The notes beneath the pieces are model-generated. The model did not search any database. It was not told the origin of the DNA and saw nothing but the letters and a program-made list of their open reading frames with translations. Below, piece after piece: positions 8,644 through 18,500 of a DNA stretch of 64,000 bases. This stretch comes from Catelliglobosispora koreensis DSM 44566 (GTDB lineage: Bacteria > Actinomycetota > Actinomycetes > Mycobacteriales > Micromonosporaceae): NCBI RefSeq assembly GCF_000379685.1, contig NZ_KB903291.1, forward strand, positions 62,001 through 126,000. Direction: 5' to 3'. Positions within the stretch are counted from its first letter, which is position 1. Every line of letters begins with the position of its first letter. A program made the position numbers and the translations under genes.

Positions 8644-9321
8644 ATGCACATCGCGACCATAGAGCGACGCCACCTGCTCGTGGATGACCAGCCGCTCCTG
8701 CTCGCCGGCTTTCGCATGGTGCTGGAGTCACAGCCTGGCTTCACGATCGCCGGTGAGGCAGGTGATGGCGCCCAAAGTGTTTCGATGACCCGTGCGCTGA
8801 AACCCGATGTGGTTCTCATGGATGTACGCATGCCGGTGATGGACAGAATCGAGGCCACCCGTCAAATCGTCGCAAGTGGACTGTCCGCTCGCGTGCTCGT
8901 CCTGACAACGTTTGACCTTGACGAATACGTCTACGCGGCCCTGCACGCGGGAGCGAGCGGATTCCTGCTGAAGGACACGATGCCAGCTGATCTCCTCTCC
9001 GCCATCCGTTCTGTGGCCGCAGGAGACGCCGTTGTCGCACCGCAAATCACCCGGCGCCTGATCGACGCGTTCGCGCCACACTTGCCGCACGCCACAGCTG
9101 AGCCTGCTCACCTGAACACCCTGACCGACCGCGAACGGGAAGTCCTGCACGAAGTGGCACGCGGCCTATCAAACGCCGAGATCGCCGCCCGCCTCGTCCT
9201 GTCCGAAGCCACCGTGAAAACCCACGCCGGGCGGATCCTCAGCAAACTCGGCCTGCGCGACCGCGTCCAAATCGTGGTCTTCGCCTACGAGTCGGGCCTG
9301 ATCTCCCGCGGAAAGCAGTAG
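8644..9321 (+). CDS. Orphan NarL/FixJ-family response regulator
   Basis: The 225-residue protein has a receiver domain with the acidic pair in LLVDDQP, phospho-acceptor D60 in VVLMDVRMP and the conserved Lys in LLKDT, followed by a LuxR-type HTH (TDREREVLHEVARGLSNAEI, then TVKTHAGRILSKLGLRDR). Two details are odd. The N terminus reads MHIATIERRHLLVDDQ, about ten residues longer and more polar than the usual start of such proteins, with only a distant TAAGG ribosome site. The GIEATR motif is changed to RIEATR. No histidine kinase is adjacent. Its stop codon directly abuts the stop of the convergent Tdi1-like gene. Confidence 0.88.
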   Translation: MHIATIERRHLLVDDQPLLLAGFRMVLESQPGFTIAGEAGDGAQSVSMTRALKPDVVLMDVRMPVMDRIEATRQIVASGLSARVLVLTTFDLDEYVYAALHAGASGFLLKDTMPADLLSAIRSVAAGDAVVAPQITRRLIDAFAPHLPHATAEPAHLNTLTDREREVLHEVARGLSNAEIAARLVLSEATVKTHAGRILSKLGLRDRVQIVVFAYESGLISRGKQ

Positions 9322-9780
9322 CTACTCCAGGCGGATGTTGGTGATCGGCGTGCCGGGCGGGAGATCGCGAATCTGGTGGTGGATCTGGCCCATGATGTTG
9401 ACCGTGACGGCGAAGTCGTCGGCCTGAATGTTTTCCACGGCGAACGTGCCACCGAGAACCGGCGGGGGCATGAACCCGTAAACCTGATTCTCCTCAAGGT
9501 GAAGGCCACGGGAGTCAGCGATGACGGCCAGCGCTCCCATGAGATAGCGGTCTTGACCTTGGTCGGAGGCCAGTGCTTCGAGGAGTTCCTCGTGCGTGGG
9601 CCAGAGCAGGCTGAGCGAGCCTTCGAGGGTGTCCAGATACCACCAGCCGTCCGCGGACTCCAGGAACACATCGCCAAATAGCGAGGTGAAGACCGGTTCC
9701 TTGCCGGTTAGGTCAAGGAAGGCCCACGAGTCCAGGGCCGACGCGAACTGCTCGGGCGTGAACGTCTTCGTCAGCTGCAT
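9322..9780 (-). CDS. DUF1851/Tdi1-like immunity-type protein
   Basis: The 152-residue protein resembles the GAD-like/Tdi1 C-terminal (DUF1851) proteins that act as immunity proteins to type VI DNase effectors or as contact-inhibition partners. The diagnostic part is EENQVYGFMPPPVLGG followed by VENIQADDFAVTVNI near residues 95-128. The N-terminal half (FLDLTGKEPVFTSLFGDVF, WWYLDTLEGSLSLLW) matches the GAD-like part. No toxin gene is next to it. It is the last gene of a three-gene run with 7-9 bp gaps behind the SMP-30-like and sugar-transferase genes. The family call rests on motif recall and is moderate. Confidence 0.65.
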   Translation of the reverse strand: MQLTKTFTPEQFASALDSWAFLDLTGKEPVFTSLFGDVFLESADGWWYLDTLEGSLSLLWPTHEELLEALASDQGQDRYLMGALAVIADSRGLHLEENQVYGFMPPPVLGGTFAVENIQADDFAVTVNIMGQIHHQIRDLPPGTPITNIRLE

Positions 9781-9787
9781 CTGACCA

Positions 9788-10780
9788 TCAAAGCATGACC
9801 CGGGCGACGGAACGCTCGGTCAAGGAGCCAAGCCACAGGACGTCCCCCTGCTGGCGGACCCCGGTGACCATGCAATAGCGTCCAGCCGGGCCGTGCAAAG
9901 TCCGCAGCACGTTGCCGTCGATATCGACCTGGGCGGCGAGTCCGTATTTGAGTGGCTGCGGCTGCAGGCTTTCCGGGAGCAAAGCCGCGATCCGCCGCAA
10001 TGACGGATAGGGCAACAGTTTTTCCATGATGGGCAGTCGCGGGCTCGGCAGCGCGATCCAGAACGTCCCGTCCCCCACAGCCGACATGTTGTCCGGATAA
10101 GCCGGCAGATCAAGCAGTTCTGTCCGCTCACCGGTGCTCAAATCGAACCGGAGCAGACGGTGAGTGCTGTCCTCAAGGAGCAGCAGCTGATCCTCGGCTG
10201 GGCTCAGCGCGACCCCGTTGGGAAAGTAGAGGTCCATCGCGATCACTTCGGTCACACCGTCGCGATAGGACAGGAGGCGCCCATTGGGCTGATGCTCGAG
10301 AAGATCCCTTTTCCAAACCGATAGTGGGTACCGGTTAGAGCTGTCCGTGAAGTAGACGGTGCCGTCGGCGGACACAGCGGCGTTGTTACAGAATAGAATC
10401 GGCGTCCCGTCGGCGGTGCTAGTGAGGTCTTCCAGGCCACGATCGGTTAGCCGCAACAATCCCCGGTAGGCATCGCACACGATCAGGGTGCCGTCACGTG
10501 GATCGACCTCAATCCCCAGCGGGCGCCCACCGGTTTCGGCGATCAGTTCAGGCGTCCCGTTTTGCGAGCCCCAGCGCCAAATCCGCCCGTCATCACCACC
10601 AGCGACAAGCCGGCCGTCGAGGTCGACGCAAACGTCTTCAGGGCCGTGGCCTGACGGAAGGTCAAGCAGCTCAACATGATCCAGCGAAGTGTCAGTCGGC
10701 GCCCACACTCCCTCAAGCGCGGGAGGAACCGTTGCCGGAGCCTTGGCCGGGCTGATCCACCTGCGTCCCTTGGGCCTCAT
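9788..10780 (-). CDS. SMP-30/strictosidine-synthase-like beta-propeller protein
   Basis: The 330-residue protein is a six-bladed calcium-dependent propeller of the SMP-30/gluconolactonase/strictosidine synthase superfamily. Repeating blade segments are visible (LDGRLVAGGDDGRIWRW, GIEVDPRDGTLIVCDAYRG, VSADGTVYFTDSSNRYPLS). The motif YFPNGVALSPAEDQLLLLED matches the adipocyte-plasma-membrane-protein/strictosidine-synthase type more than SMP-30. No signal peptide is seen; residues 1-15 are basic. These enzymes act on lactones or esters, but the substrate is unknown. It starts 9 bp after the sugar-transferase stop, so the two are likely in one transcript. Confidence 0.85.
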   Translation of the reverse strand: MRPKGRRWISPAKAPATVPPALEGVWAPTDTSLDHVELLDLPSGHGPEDVCVDLDGRLVAGGDDGRIWRWGSQNGTPELIAETGGRPLGIEVDPRDGTLIVCDAYRGLLRLTDRGLEDLTSTADGTPILFCNNAAVSADGTVYFTDSSNRYPLSVWKRDLLEHQPNGRLLSYRDGVTEVIAMDLYFPNGVALSPAEDQLLLLEDSTHRLLRFDLSTGERTELLDLPAYPDNMSAVGDGTFWIALPSPRLPIMEKLLPYPSLRRIAALLPESLQPQPLKYGLAAQVDIDGNVLRTLHGPAGRYCMVTGVRQQGDVLWLGSLTERSVARVML

Positions 10781-10789
10781 GCCGGCAGC

Positions 10790-12268
10790 TTAGTAAGCTC
10801 CGCGCGCCCTGACTACCGCTCCCACGGTCTTCCACATAATCAGCAGATCCGTCGTGAGCGACCAGTTCTCGACGTAGTAAAGGTCGAGCCGGATGCCGTC
10901 TTCCCAGGACAGGTCGCTGCGTCCACTGACCTGCCAAAGTCCGGTGATTCCGGGTTTGACGAGCAGTCGCCGCGCGACGTCACCGTCGTATTGCGCGACC
11001 TCGCTCGGCAACGGCGGACGTGGGCCGACGAGACTCATTGACCCACCGAGCACGTTGATCAGCTGCGGCAGCTCGTCGAGGGAGTAGCGGCGCAGGAACC
11101 GGCCGACTCCAGTGACGCGGGGATCCTTGCGCATCTTGAACATCAGGCCGTCGGTCTCGTTTTGTTCGGCTAGTGCCGCGAGCAATTGGTCGGCGTTGAC
11201 GACCATCGTGCGGAACTTGTAGACGTCGAACTCTTCGCCGTCTTGGCCGACGCGCTTTTGTCTAAAGAAGACGGGACCGCGGCTGCTGACCTTGATGGCC
11301 AGCGCGATCGTCAGCAGCAGTGGCGAGATGAGCAGCATGCCGATGACGGCGATGAAACGGTCCGTGAGACCTTTGACGATTTTCGCCGGGCCGCTGAGAT
11401 CGGGTGGCTCGACGTGAATCAGCGGCAGGCCAGCGACCGGGCGCGTCCTGATGCGCGGGCCGGCCACGTCGGTCAGTGCCGGGGCGACGACGAGGTCGAT
11501 GCCGCTGCCTTCGAGCTGCCAGCCGAGCCGGCGCAGCCGCGAGGCGGTTAGCTCGGCCGAGGCCGTCACGGCGATCGTGTCCGCACTCGTCGCGGTGGCC
11601 GCTTCGACGATGGTGCGGAACGAGCCAACGACCGGGATCTCGCCCAGCCGTTGCGGTTCTGGTGTCGCCAGTGCGTGCGGGATGCAGGCGCCGACGACTT
11701 GGTAACCCGTCCAGCTCTCGCGGTCTAACTGGTGCACGAGTTCCATCACGTGCGGCACGTCGCCGACGACGAGAACGCGATGTGACCAGCCGGCTCCACG
11801 GGAGCGTGCCTTGTGCAGCGCGCGCCGGGCGACCCACCGGGCGGTCAGCAAACCGGTTGTCCCCATGACGAAAGAGAACCCGAGGAAAAGCCGGGAGATG
11901 TCGTTTTGGATGACGTAGCCACTGATCGCGATGATCCCGGCCAGCCGGAAGCTCGCCTGAAGGACCTGGCGGTATTCCTCGGCGCCGTAGCCAAGCACGC
12001 GGTCGTCGTAGCAGTGCAGGAGCTTTAGCGACAGCAGCCAGAAGAACACGAGCCCGGTCATGACCAAGACGTAGGGAACCTCGGTGCCGATGGGGCCGCC
12101 TTCTTCGGCGAACCGTGCGAAGTAGCCGCCGACGGCCGCCAGAGAGATCACGACAGCATCGATGATCACGATCGTGCGGACGTACCGGCGAAGGTGCGCT
12201 CTCGCGATCGAGACGGCACTCATCCCAGAATTTGTGGTGCCGGAAGTGATGACCGATGCTGCTGTCAC
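10790..12268 (-). CDS. Polyprenyl-phosphate sugar-1-phosphate transferase (WcaJ/CpsE type)
   Basis: The 492-residue membrane enzyme belongs to the exopolysaccharide polyprenyl glycosylphosphotransferases, which move a sugar-1-phosphate onto undecaprenyl phosphate as the first step of surface polysaccharide synthesis. Four or five N-terminal helices (from VRTIVIIDAVVISLAAVGGY) are followed by a CoA-binding-like Rossmann region (HRVLVVGDVPHVMELV). The C-terminal bacterial sugar transferase domain has a helix around residue 310, FFRQKRVGQDGEEFDVYKF, and closes with LVGPRPPLPSE and KPGITGLWQVSGR. No glycosyltransferases, polymerase or flippase lie nearby, so it is an isolated priming enzyme, perhaps serving a distant locus. 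It heads the operon with the SMP-30-like gene. Confidence 0.92.
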   Translation of the reverse strand: MTAASVITSGTTNSGMSAVSIARAHLRRYVRTIVIIDAVVISLAAVGGYFARFAEEGGPIGTEVPYVLVMTGLVFFWLLSLKLLHCYDDRVLGYGAEEYRQVLQASFRLAGIIAISGYVIQNDISRLFLGFSFVMGTTGLLTARWVARRALHKARSRGAGWSHRVLVVGDVPHVMELVHQLDRESWTGYQVVGACIPHALATPEPQRLGEIPVVGSFRTIVEAATATSADTIAVTASAELTASRLRRLGWQLEGSGIDLVVAPALTDVAGPRIRTRPVAGLPLIHVEPPDLSGPAKIVKGLTDRFIAVIGMLLISPLLLTIALAIKVSSRGPVFFRQKRVGQDGEEFDVYKFRTMVVNADQLLAALAEQNETDGLMFKMRKDPRVTGVGRFLRRYSLDELPQLINVLGGSMSLVGPRPPLPSEVAQYDGDVARRLLVKPGITGLWQVSGRSDLSWEDGIRLDLYYVENWSLTTDLLIMWKTVGAVVRARGAY

Positions 12269-12454
12269 CGGGACATCCTCGGACGTGGGACCGGATATGA
12301 GGACTGTTCAGACAGAAAGTAGTCACTTGAGCGCGGGTGATCCAGCGCACCAACAACGAATCGTTGGTCAACAGGCGTGAATACGCAATGAATAGCTGGC
12401 GGACGCACGTGTCAACGGTGGATGCCGTCGTCTTACGCGATCTAGCGTTAACGC
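12269..12454. promoter_or_regulatory. Divergent promoter region of sugar transferase and ddaH
   Basis: This 186-bp spacer separates two divergent genes. It holds a small palindrome AACGA-A-TCGTT (12356-12366) flanked by CCAAC and GGT, giving the wider inverted repeat ACCAAC/GTTGGT. No clear sigma-70 promoter elements are convincing by eye. Confidence 0.35.
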
Positions 12455-13264
12455 ATGCAGAGGCGCTTTCTCATGTGCCGGCCGACACACTTTGCCGTCA
12501 CCTACAAGATCAACCCCTGGATGGACCCAACCGCACCCTACGACACCACTTTGGCCATCAGCCAGTGGGAATCGCTGGTGAGCGCATACGAGAAACTGGG
12601 GCACCAGCTCGAGTTCATCGATCCGCTGCCGGGTCTGCCAGATATGGTCTTCGCCGCCAACGGCGGCACGGTTATCGACGGCAAGATGTACACGGCTCAA
12701 TTCCGCCACGCCGAGCGGGCCGATGAGGCCCCGGCTTACCGGGACTGGGCCGAGCGGGCCGGTTTTGAAGTGCACGAAGCCAAGCAGGTCAACGAAGGCG
12801 AAGGCGACATCCTCGTCGTCGGCGACGTCGTGCTCGCCGGCACGGGCTTCCGCACTTCTCACGCGGCGCACCTGGAAGCACAGGAACTCTTTGGCCGCCC
12901 GGTCATCTCTTTGCAGCTGGTTGACCCCCGCTTCTACCACCTCGACACGGCCATCGCCGTCCTGAGTGGATCGCGCGGGGAGACCCCAGCCAACATCGCC
13001 TACCTGCCGGAGGCGTTCTCGCCCGGTTCGCAGGCCGTGCTGCGCCAGCTGTTCCCCAACGCCGTCATCGCGAACATCGCCGACGCCGAGGTGCTGGGAC
13101 TCAACGCCGTTTCCGACGGCCACAACGTCGTGCTGGCGGTGCAGGCCACGAACCTCATCGAGCAGCTGACCAAGGCCGGCTACAACCCAGTACCCGTGGA
13201 TGTTTCTGAACTTCGGCTTGCTGGCGGCGGACCGAAGTGCTGCACCCTCGAATTGAGGAGCTGA
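12455..13264 (+). CDS. ddaH: Dimethylargininase / arginine deiminase-family hydrolase
   Basis: The 269-residue protein is a DDAH-type amidinotransferase-fold hydrolase that turns N-methylated arginines (or arginine) into citrulline plus amine. It opens with the family start MQRRFLMCRPTHFAVTY and contains PDMVFAANGG, GEGDILVVGD and FYHLDTAIAVL, which carry the substrate-binding Asp and the catalytic His. The nucleophile is C262 in the C-terminal GGGPKCCTLEL. It lies directly upstream of an ornithine aminotransferase gene (6-bp gap). In actinomycetes this pair is common and feeds arginine derivatives into glutamate semialdehyde; whether free arginine or methylarginine is the true substrate cannot be read here. 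Confidence 0.92.
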   Translation: MQRRFLMCRPTHFAVTYKINPWMDPTAPYDTTLAISQWESLVSAYEKLGHQLEFIDPLPGLPDMVFAANGGTVIDGKMYTAQFRHAERADEAPAYRDWAERAGFEVHEAKQVNEGEGDILVVGDVVLAGTGFRTSHAAHLEAQELFGRPVISLQLVDPRFYHLDTAIAVLSGSRGETPANIAYLPEAFSPGSQAVLRQLFPNAVIANIADAEVLGLNAVSDGHNVVLAVQATNLIEQLTKAGYNPVPVDVSELRLAGGGPKCCTLELRS

Positions 13265-13269
13265 GAAAC

Positions 13270-14469
13270 GTGAACCTCACCCCAGGCGCCGTCGCCGATG
13301 CCGAACGCTGGACCGCGCACAACTACCACCCATTGCCGGTAGTGATCACCGAGGCTGAAGGCGCCTGGGTCACGGACATCGACGGTAAGCGCTACCTCGA
13401 TTGCCTCGCCGGTTATTCCGCCCTCAATTTCGGGCACCGGCACCCGCAGCTGATCGCCGCCGCACACGCCCAGCTCGACCGGCTCACGCTGACCAGCCGT
13501 GCGTTCATCCACGACCAGTTCGCGGAGTTCTGCCATCGCCTCGCCCAGCTGACCGGGCAAGACCTGGTGCTGCCGATGAACACCGGGGCTGAAGCTGTGG
13601 AGACCGCCATCAAGGTGGCCCGCAAATGGGGGTACCGGGTAAAGGGCGTCCCCGCTGGAAAAGCGAAGATCATCGTGATGTCGGACAACTTCCACGGCCG
13701 CACCACGACGATCGTGAGCTTCTCCACGGACCCCGAGGCCCGTGACGACTACGGCCCTTACACACCAGGCTTTGAGATCGTTGCCTATGGCGACATTCTC
13801 GCGCTGGAAGAAGCGATCGACGACAACACCGTGGCCGTTCTCCTTGAGCCGATTCAGGGTGAGGCCGGCGTCATCGTTCCGCCGAGTGGTTACCTGGCAG
13901 CGGTTCGGCAGGTCTGCACGGATAACAACATCCTGTTCCTGGCGGACGAGATCCAAAGTGGACTCGGCCGCACGGGCAAGACTTTCGCCGTGGATCACGA
14001 AGGCGTTCAGCCCGACATGCACATCATGGGCAAGGCGCTCGGTGGCGGCATCGTTCCGGTGTCGGCTGTCGCCGCCTCGCACGAGGTGCTCGGCGTGCTG
14101 ACGCCCGGCTCGCACGGCTCGACGTTTGGTGGCAACCCGCTCGCGTGCGCGGTCGGTATAGAGGTCGTCAAGTTGCTGGAGAAAGGCGAATATCAGCAAC
14201 GTTCCGCCGAGCTAGGACAACGCCTGCTTGGCGAGCTGGAGCACCTCGACGGCCTGACAGCCGTGCGCGGCAAGGGTTTGTGGGCCGGCATCGACATAGA
14301 CCCGAAGCTCATGTCGGGCCGCACGGCTTCGCTGGCCTTGCTGGAGCGTGGCGTTCTGGCCAAAGACACGCACGGTTCCACGATCCGGCTAGCGCCGCCG
14401 ATCGTGATTTCGGAAGCCGAAATCGACTTCGCCGTGGATGCCCTGAAGACAGTGCTTAAGTCGGCCTGA
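13270..14469 (+). CDS. rocD: Ornithine aminotransferase
   Basis: This PLP enzyme of class III moves the delta-amino group of ornithine to 2-oxoglutarate, giving glutamate-5-semialdehyde. From the chosen GTG at 13270 it has 399 residues, normal for the family; GAGGAG (13255-13260) sits 9 bp upstream. Family motifs include NTGAEAVETAIKVARKWGY, NFHGRTTTIVSFS, FLADEIQSGLGRTGK with the cofactor-contacting Asp, and MGKALGGGIVPVSAV with the Schiff-base lysine. It forms an operon with ddaH. The 3' end overlaps the convergent FHA-protein gene by 14 bp. Confidence 0.95.
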   Translation: MNLTPGAVADAERWTAHNYHPLPVVITEAEGAWVTDIDGKRYLDCLAGYSALNFGHRHPQLIAAAHAQLDRLTLTSRAFIHDQFAEFCHRLAQLTGQDLVLPMNTGAEAVETAIKVARKWGYRVKGVPAGKAKIIVMSDNFHGRTTTIVSFSTDPEARDDYGPYTPGFEIVAYGDILALEEAIDDNTVAVLLEPIQGEAGVIVPPSGYLAAVRQVCTDNNILFLADEIQSGLGRTGKTFAVDHEGVQPDMHIMGKALGGGIVPVSAVAASHEVLGVLTPGSHGSTFGGNPLACAVGIEVVKLLEKGEYQQRSAELGQRLLGELEHLDGLTAVRGKGLWAGIDIDPKLMSGRTASLALLERGVLAKDTHGSTIRLAPPIVISEAEIDFAVDALKTVLKSA

Positions 14470-15502
14470 AAATCATCGTGGGGGCTTCGGCCACCACCGA
14501 TGAGACGTCCAGTGAACGGGTGCTCGACAGCGCCCCGAGGCGTCCGAACTCAACCCCTGGGAACAGTTCGACGATATCGGAGGCGCCGAGCACCCGGTGG
14601 GCTCCCTTGCTCAGGGCAAGCTCACCGTCGGCCGCACCGCCAAGCCGCACCGTCGTCCCGTTCATGCTCAGGTCGGTGACCTGAATCCCTTGCTGGGTAA
14701 GGGAAACAGACACATGTGAGCGGCTCACCTTCGCGAGCGCCTCTTCGCCCAGCCAGTGTCCTAACACGACACCCTGGCCGTTTTCCGGTGCGCGGCCAAC
14801 GACCACGGGCTGTGCCGCGGTCACCACGAACCGGATGCGGATCACTCCGTCCACCCGCACCGCGAGCACCTGCTGCGGCGGCCGCGGACCGCCGTCTTGC
14901 AATGGTGCGTCATGGCGCGGACAGCTCGGCTGGGCCATGCGCAACCGGGGCACAGGGAGCCCGGCGCTACGCCGCATCGGGCCGAAGAGGCCGCACTCGG
15001 GATCGGGGCACTTCCACCAGCGCGACATCATCCGTGCGCCGACTTGATTGGGGCCGTGCGGGATCGAGGCGCGCGGGTTCAGGACCGCACCACCCGCGCC
15101 GGGCAGTGGCGCCCAGGTCGCCGGCATGGCACGGGAAATGACGGGAAGCCCGGTGAGGTCGGAGATCTCGGCGACGCGCTGCGCCGCCCCCGGCACCACT
15201 TCCACCAGACCGTCATCGCCCCAGCGGCGCATGACCATGCGCTCGTTTGAGGTCAAATCCTGATTGGACAGCAAGGATTTATCGACCACGCAGTAGGCGT
15301 AGACCTGTTCCTCACCCACCTGCCGGGCCAGAGCGTCGATCACGAGCCCCAGCCTCAGGAGGTTGGCTGGGCGTCCTTGACCGCCGTCCAGATCGGCGCA
15401 GTACATCATCTCGGCGACATCGATAACACCCGCACCCAGGGCAGGGTCGGTACCAAGACGGCGCTCTATCGCATCCAGAACCTGACTGACCTCAAACCGC
15501 AT
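14456..15502 (-). CDS. FHA-domain protein with zinc-ribbon and possible PIN/NYN-like domain
   Basis: The 348-residue protein ends in a forkhead-associated domain that binds phosphothreonine: VVVGRAPENG, then KVSRSHVSV and DLSMNGTTVRL (about residues 225-300) hold the Arg, Ser-x-x-His and Asn-Gly signatures. A four-metal-ligand motif CPDPEC ... CPRHD (near 165-195) looks like a zinc ribbon. The N-terminal 130 residues (GAGVIDVAEMMYC, YAYCVVDKSLL, TGLPVISRA) have spaced Asp residues in a Rossmann-like pattern that resembles PIN/NYN ribonuclease domains, which is inference. The ATG at 15502 is preferred over 15544 because the conserved region begins there. Its phosphothreonine target may come from an STPK such as the one at 23.5 kb. 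Confidence 0.75.
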   Translation of the reverse strand: MRFEVSQVLDAIERRLGTDPALGAGVIDVAEMMYCADLDGGQGRPANLLRLGLVIDALARQVGEEQVYAYCVVDKSLLSNQDLTSNERMVMRRWGDDGLVEVVPGAAQRVAEISDLTGLPVISRAMPATWAPLPGAGGAVLNPRASIPHGPNQVGARMMSRWWKCPDPECGLFGPMRRSAGLPVPRLRMAQPSCPRHDAPLQDGGPRPPQQVLAVRVDGVIRIRFVVTAAQPVVVGRAPENGQGVVLGHWLGEEALAKVSRSHVSVSLTQQGIQVTDLSMNGTTVRLGGAADGELALSKGAHRVLGASDIVELFPGVEFGRLGALSSTRSLDVSSVVAEAPTMIFRPT

Positions 15503-15571
15503 GAGCCCGAGACTACCCAATCTGCGCGCGAGTAGCGCCGCCATGCAGCGCGAGGCCGCTCGCCGAGGTCA

Positions 15572-18500
15572 TCACGTCATCCGGGATACGGCGCTACGCA
15601 GCCTAGACAGATCTCTCAGGCGCCTTTCGTAGGTGATTGCCATGCCCACGAGCAGCAGCCCGAACACCGCGAGCGGGATCCACGCGTCCATAAACTGCCA
15701 GACAAGCGCGATCTCGTGCGCGGCCAGTATCAGCAGGGTTATCCCACCGAGCACGAACGGGGCCTGTTTGCGCCAGATTGCCCCGCCCACGACTACGATC
15801 AGGGCACCTGTCCCGAGCAGCAGACGGCGTTCCCAGGCGCCACTCTCGATCAGCACCGCGCCCAGGCTCGGCAGCAGGGCCGCGGCCAAGGCCGGACCGT
15901 AGGCGACCCAGCTCGTCAGGCCACCCTTGCGGGCCGCCGCGAAGATCCCAGCGCCGACGGCAAGCACCGCGACCGGCAGGGTGTAGGCCTCAAGCGTTTC
16001 CACCTGCTGTGCCCGCATGAGCACGATCCACGCGATCGCTTCGACGGCGGCGGCGATGGTGGCCCGCGCGACCGGCTGATGCGCCAATCCCGTCAGTCCA
16101 ATCAGGACACCCCATATCGCCAGGACACCGGCGGCGTGATGCGGAGCGCCTACGCACAGCGAGAGCGCGACCAAGGCCGCCGAATGGGCTGACGCCTCAA
16201 GCGCCGTGCGCGAATCGCGTGCGAACAGGTAGCCAAGGCCAAGCAGGATCGCCGCGACAGCGAGCACCAGATAGGCGGTCACTTCCGGCTCCAGGTCCGC
16301 CGCCTGCCCAATGCTGAGCGCCAGCAACACCTTGGCGACCGCTCCAGCGATCCAGCCCGGGATGCCAATCCGCACCCCGACGAAAGCCATGACGACCGAG
16401 ATCAGGGCCAGCGCCGTGATCGTGGTCCACTGCTTGGGCAAAGACCCGGCTAGGCCTGACAACGTGAGCACGACACCCAGAACGGCAACCGTGGCCTTGC
16501 CTTGCCGCATGGTGGCCACCACGATCCCGGCGAGGCCACCCAGGAGCGAGACCGCGGGAATGACCGGCCAGGGCACACCGCTGAAGGCAAGCCACGCCAG
16601 CGCCGGAAGGATCGCCGCCACGGCGGTGAGCTTCACCGAGCGCGTGTTAACCGCGATCGGCACGAGCAGCAGCGTCAAGGCGACCGTTGACCACAGGCCC
16701 ACCTCTGGCGTGGCCCCGCGTCCTTCCCAGATCCGCGTCACTTGGGCAAAGGGCTCAAGAATCAGCGCGTACCAGACGGGCTTGGCCCACATCAGCGAGA
16801 TCAATCCAGGCAGCAGTGGAGTCCACTTGACCCACGACCACGAGTACCTGAGCCCGGCCAGGGTCATCGCCACCGCGCTGAGCGCCGCGTAGAGCGCCGG
16901 TGACTCGTTGCCGGGAAGGTCCGGCCACAGCAGATAGAGCGCCGTGACCAGCCCGGCCACCACGTGGTAGCCACGGAACTGCCGTCCCGATCCGAGCAGG
17001 GGCACGATCAGCACGAGCACAGCCATCGTGCGCCAAGACGAGACCAGGTCCCCGCCGAAGACAGCGACCAGGGTGAACCCGAGCAACGGGATGACCAGAT
17101 CCGTGACCCCGGCGGCGACGCCGGCCAGTTCGTGCCGTCCATCGATGGTGACCGCCGGGCGCAGCAGTCCCTTAGGCGCGACCGCCGACACGAATAGTCC
17201 GAGCACGGCGACGGCACCGAACACGGCCGCACCGAGCGCTGGCGTCGCCTGCCCGGCCAGAATCGCGTGCCAGACAAGGATCGCGGCCGTCGCCGATTTC
17301 GCGATGAGGCCTAGTCGCCCGGGCACGAGAAGTGCCCAAACGAGCAGTCCCGTGGCGGCGACGAGGTCCACAGTGGACGGTGCCCAGATCGCCACCGGCG
17401 GGGCACCGGGCAAAGCGAACGCCAGGGCGGCGATGCCAAGGATGACAAGGACTTTGCGCGTACGGCCGGCGGGAAGCAGGGCGGAGGCGGCCAGTGCCAA
17501 GGCCAGCGCGACCGGCATCTCCCAGTGATAGGGGCCCTCAAGGAGTTCCATGTCCCCCGCGTGCCACCACGGCACGGCCGCTGCGGCCGTTAGCGCGCCA
17601 CGTGTGAGCGCCCAGCCGAACGAAACCACGCCGGGAAGGCAAAGGGCGACAATGGATCCCCAAGTCGCACCGGCTAGCCAGGGGTTTTGCAGGTAGCGCG
17701 AGAAGCCGAAAATCACCAGGACCGCGGCGAGCGCGGCAGCCGCCGCGGCTAGGACGATGCCCTCGTTGGTGAGCTGATCCACCATGGGCCGCAGGACGGC
17801 CGCGATGCTGGCCAGCACGATGCCTGCGCCAGCAAGCCCGCGGTGGGCCGCTTGACCGCTGACCGCGGCTCCCGCTGCCAGCGCCAGGGCGACCACGACA
17901 ATCGCGGCCGAGGCCTCAAGGCTGTCGTGCAGCAAGAGGCCAGCCGCGCCGAAGGCGAAAGCGGTCAGGAACATGATGCCGTGCATGACCCATGCGATGG
18001 CTTGCTGAGCGGTGTTTCCCGCCGACCGCCAAATGACGAGCACGTTGCCTGCCGCCACCGCGGCGAAAACCATGGCCCAGCCGGGGCTCTGCAGTCCCGC
18101 GTTGCCAAAGTAGAGCGGCAGCACCGGCTGCGCGGTGACGAGAGCGAGATAGAGCGGCCCGCTGAGCTTGAACGCGGTGCCGTAGAAATACCCGGCGACC
18201 GTGGTCACAGCCGCGACCGTGCCCGCGTAGAGGCTGCCATCCATGCGTTGCACGTCAAGGAAGTTCACGTACCAGGCCGCGTAACCGTCCAAGACGATGA
18301 GCAGCATGCCAAGCGAGGCAAAGGTTTCCGCCGTCGCCCGGAGCCTGCGCTTGAGCACGAGCGGCGGAACCGACAGCGTGATGAGGGTGACGATGCTCAG
18401 GATCGCGGCCCGCGCGACGAGGCCATAGTTGGCCCAGGCGACCGCGGTGAAAACGATGGCGGCCGTGCCCAGGAGCAGGCCGCCGAGAATGAACAGCAAG

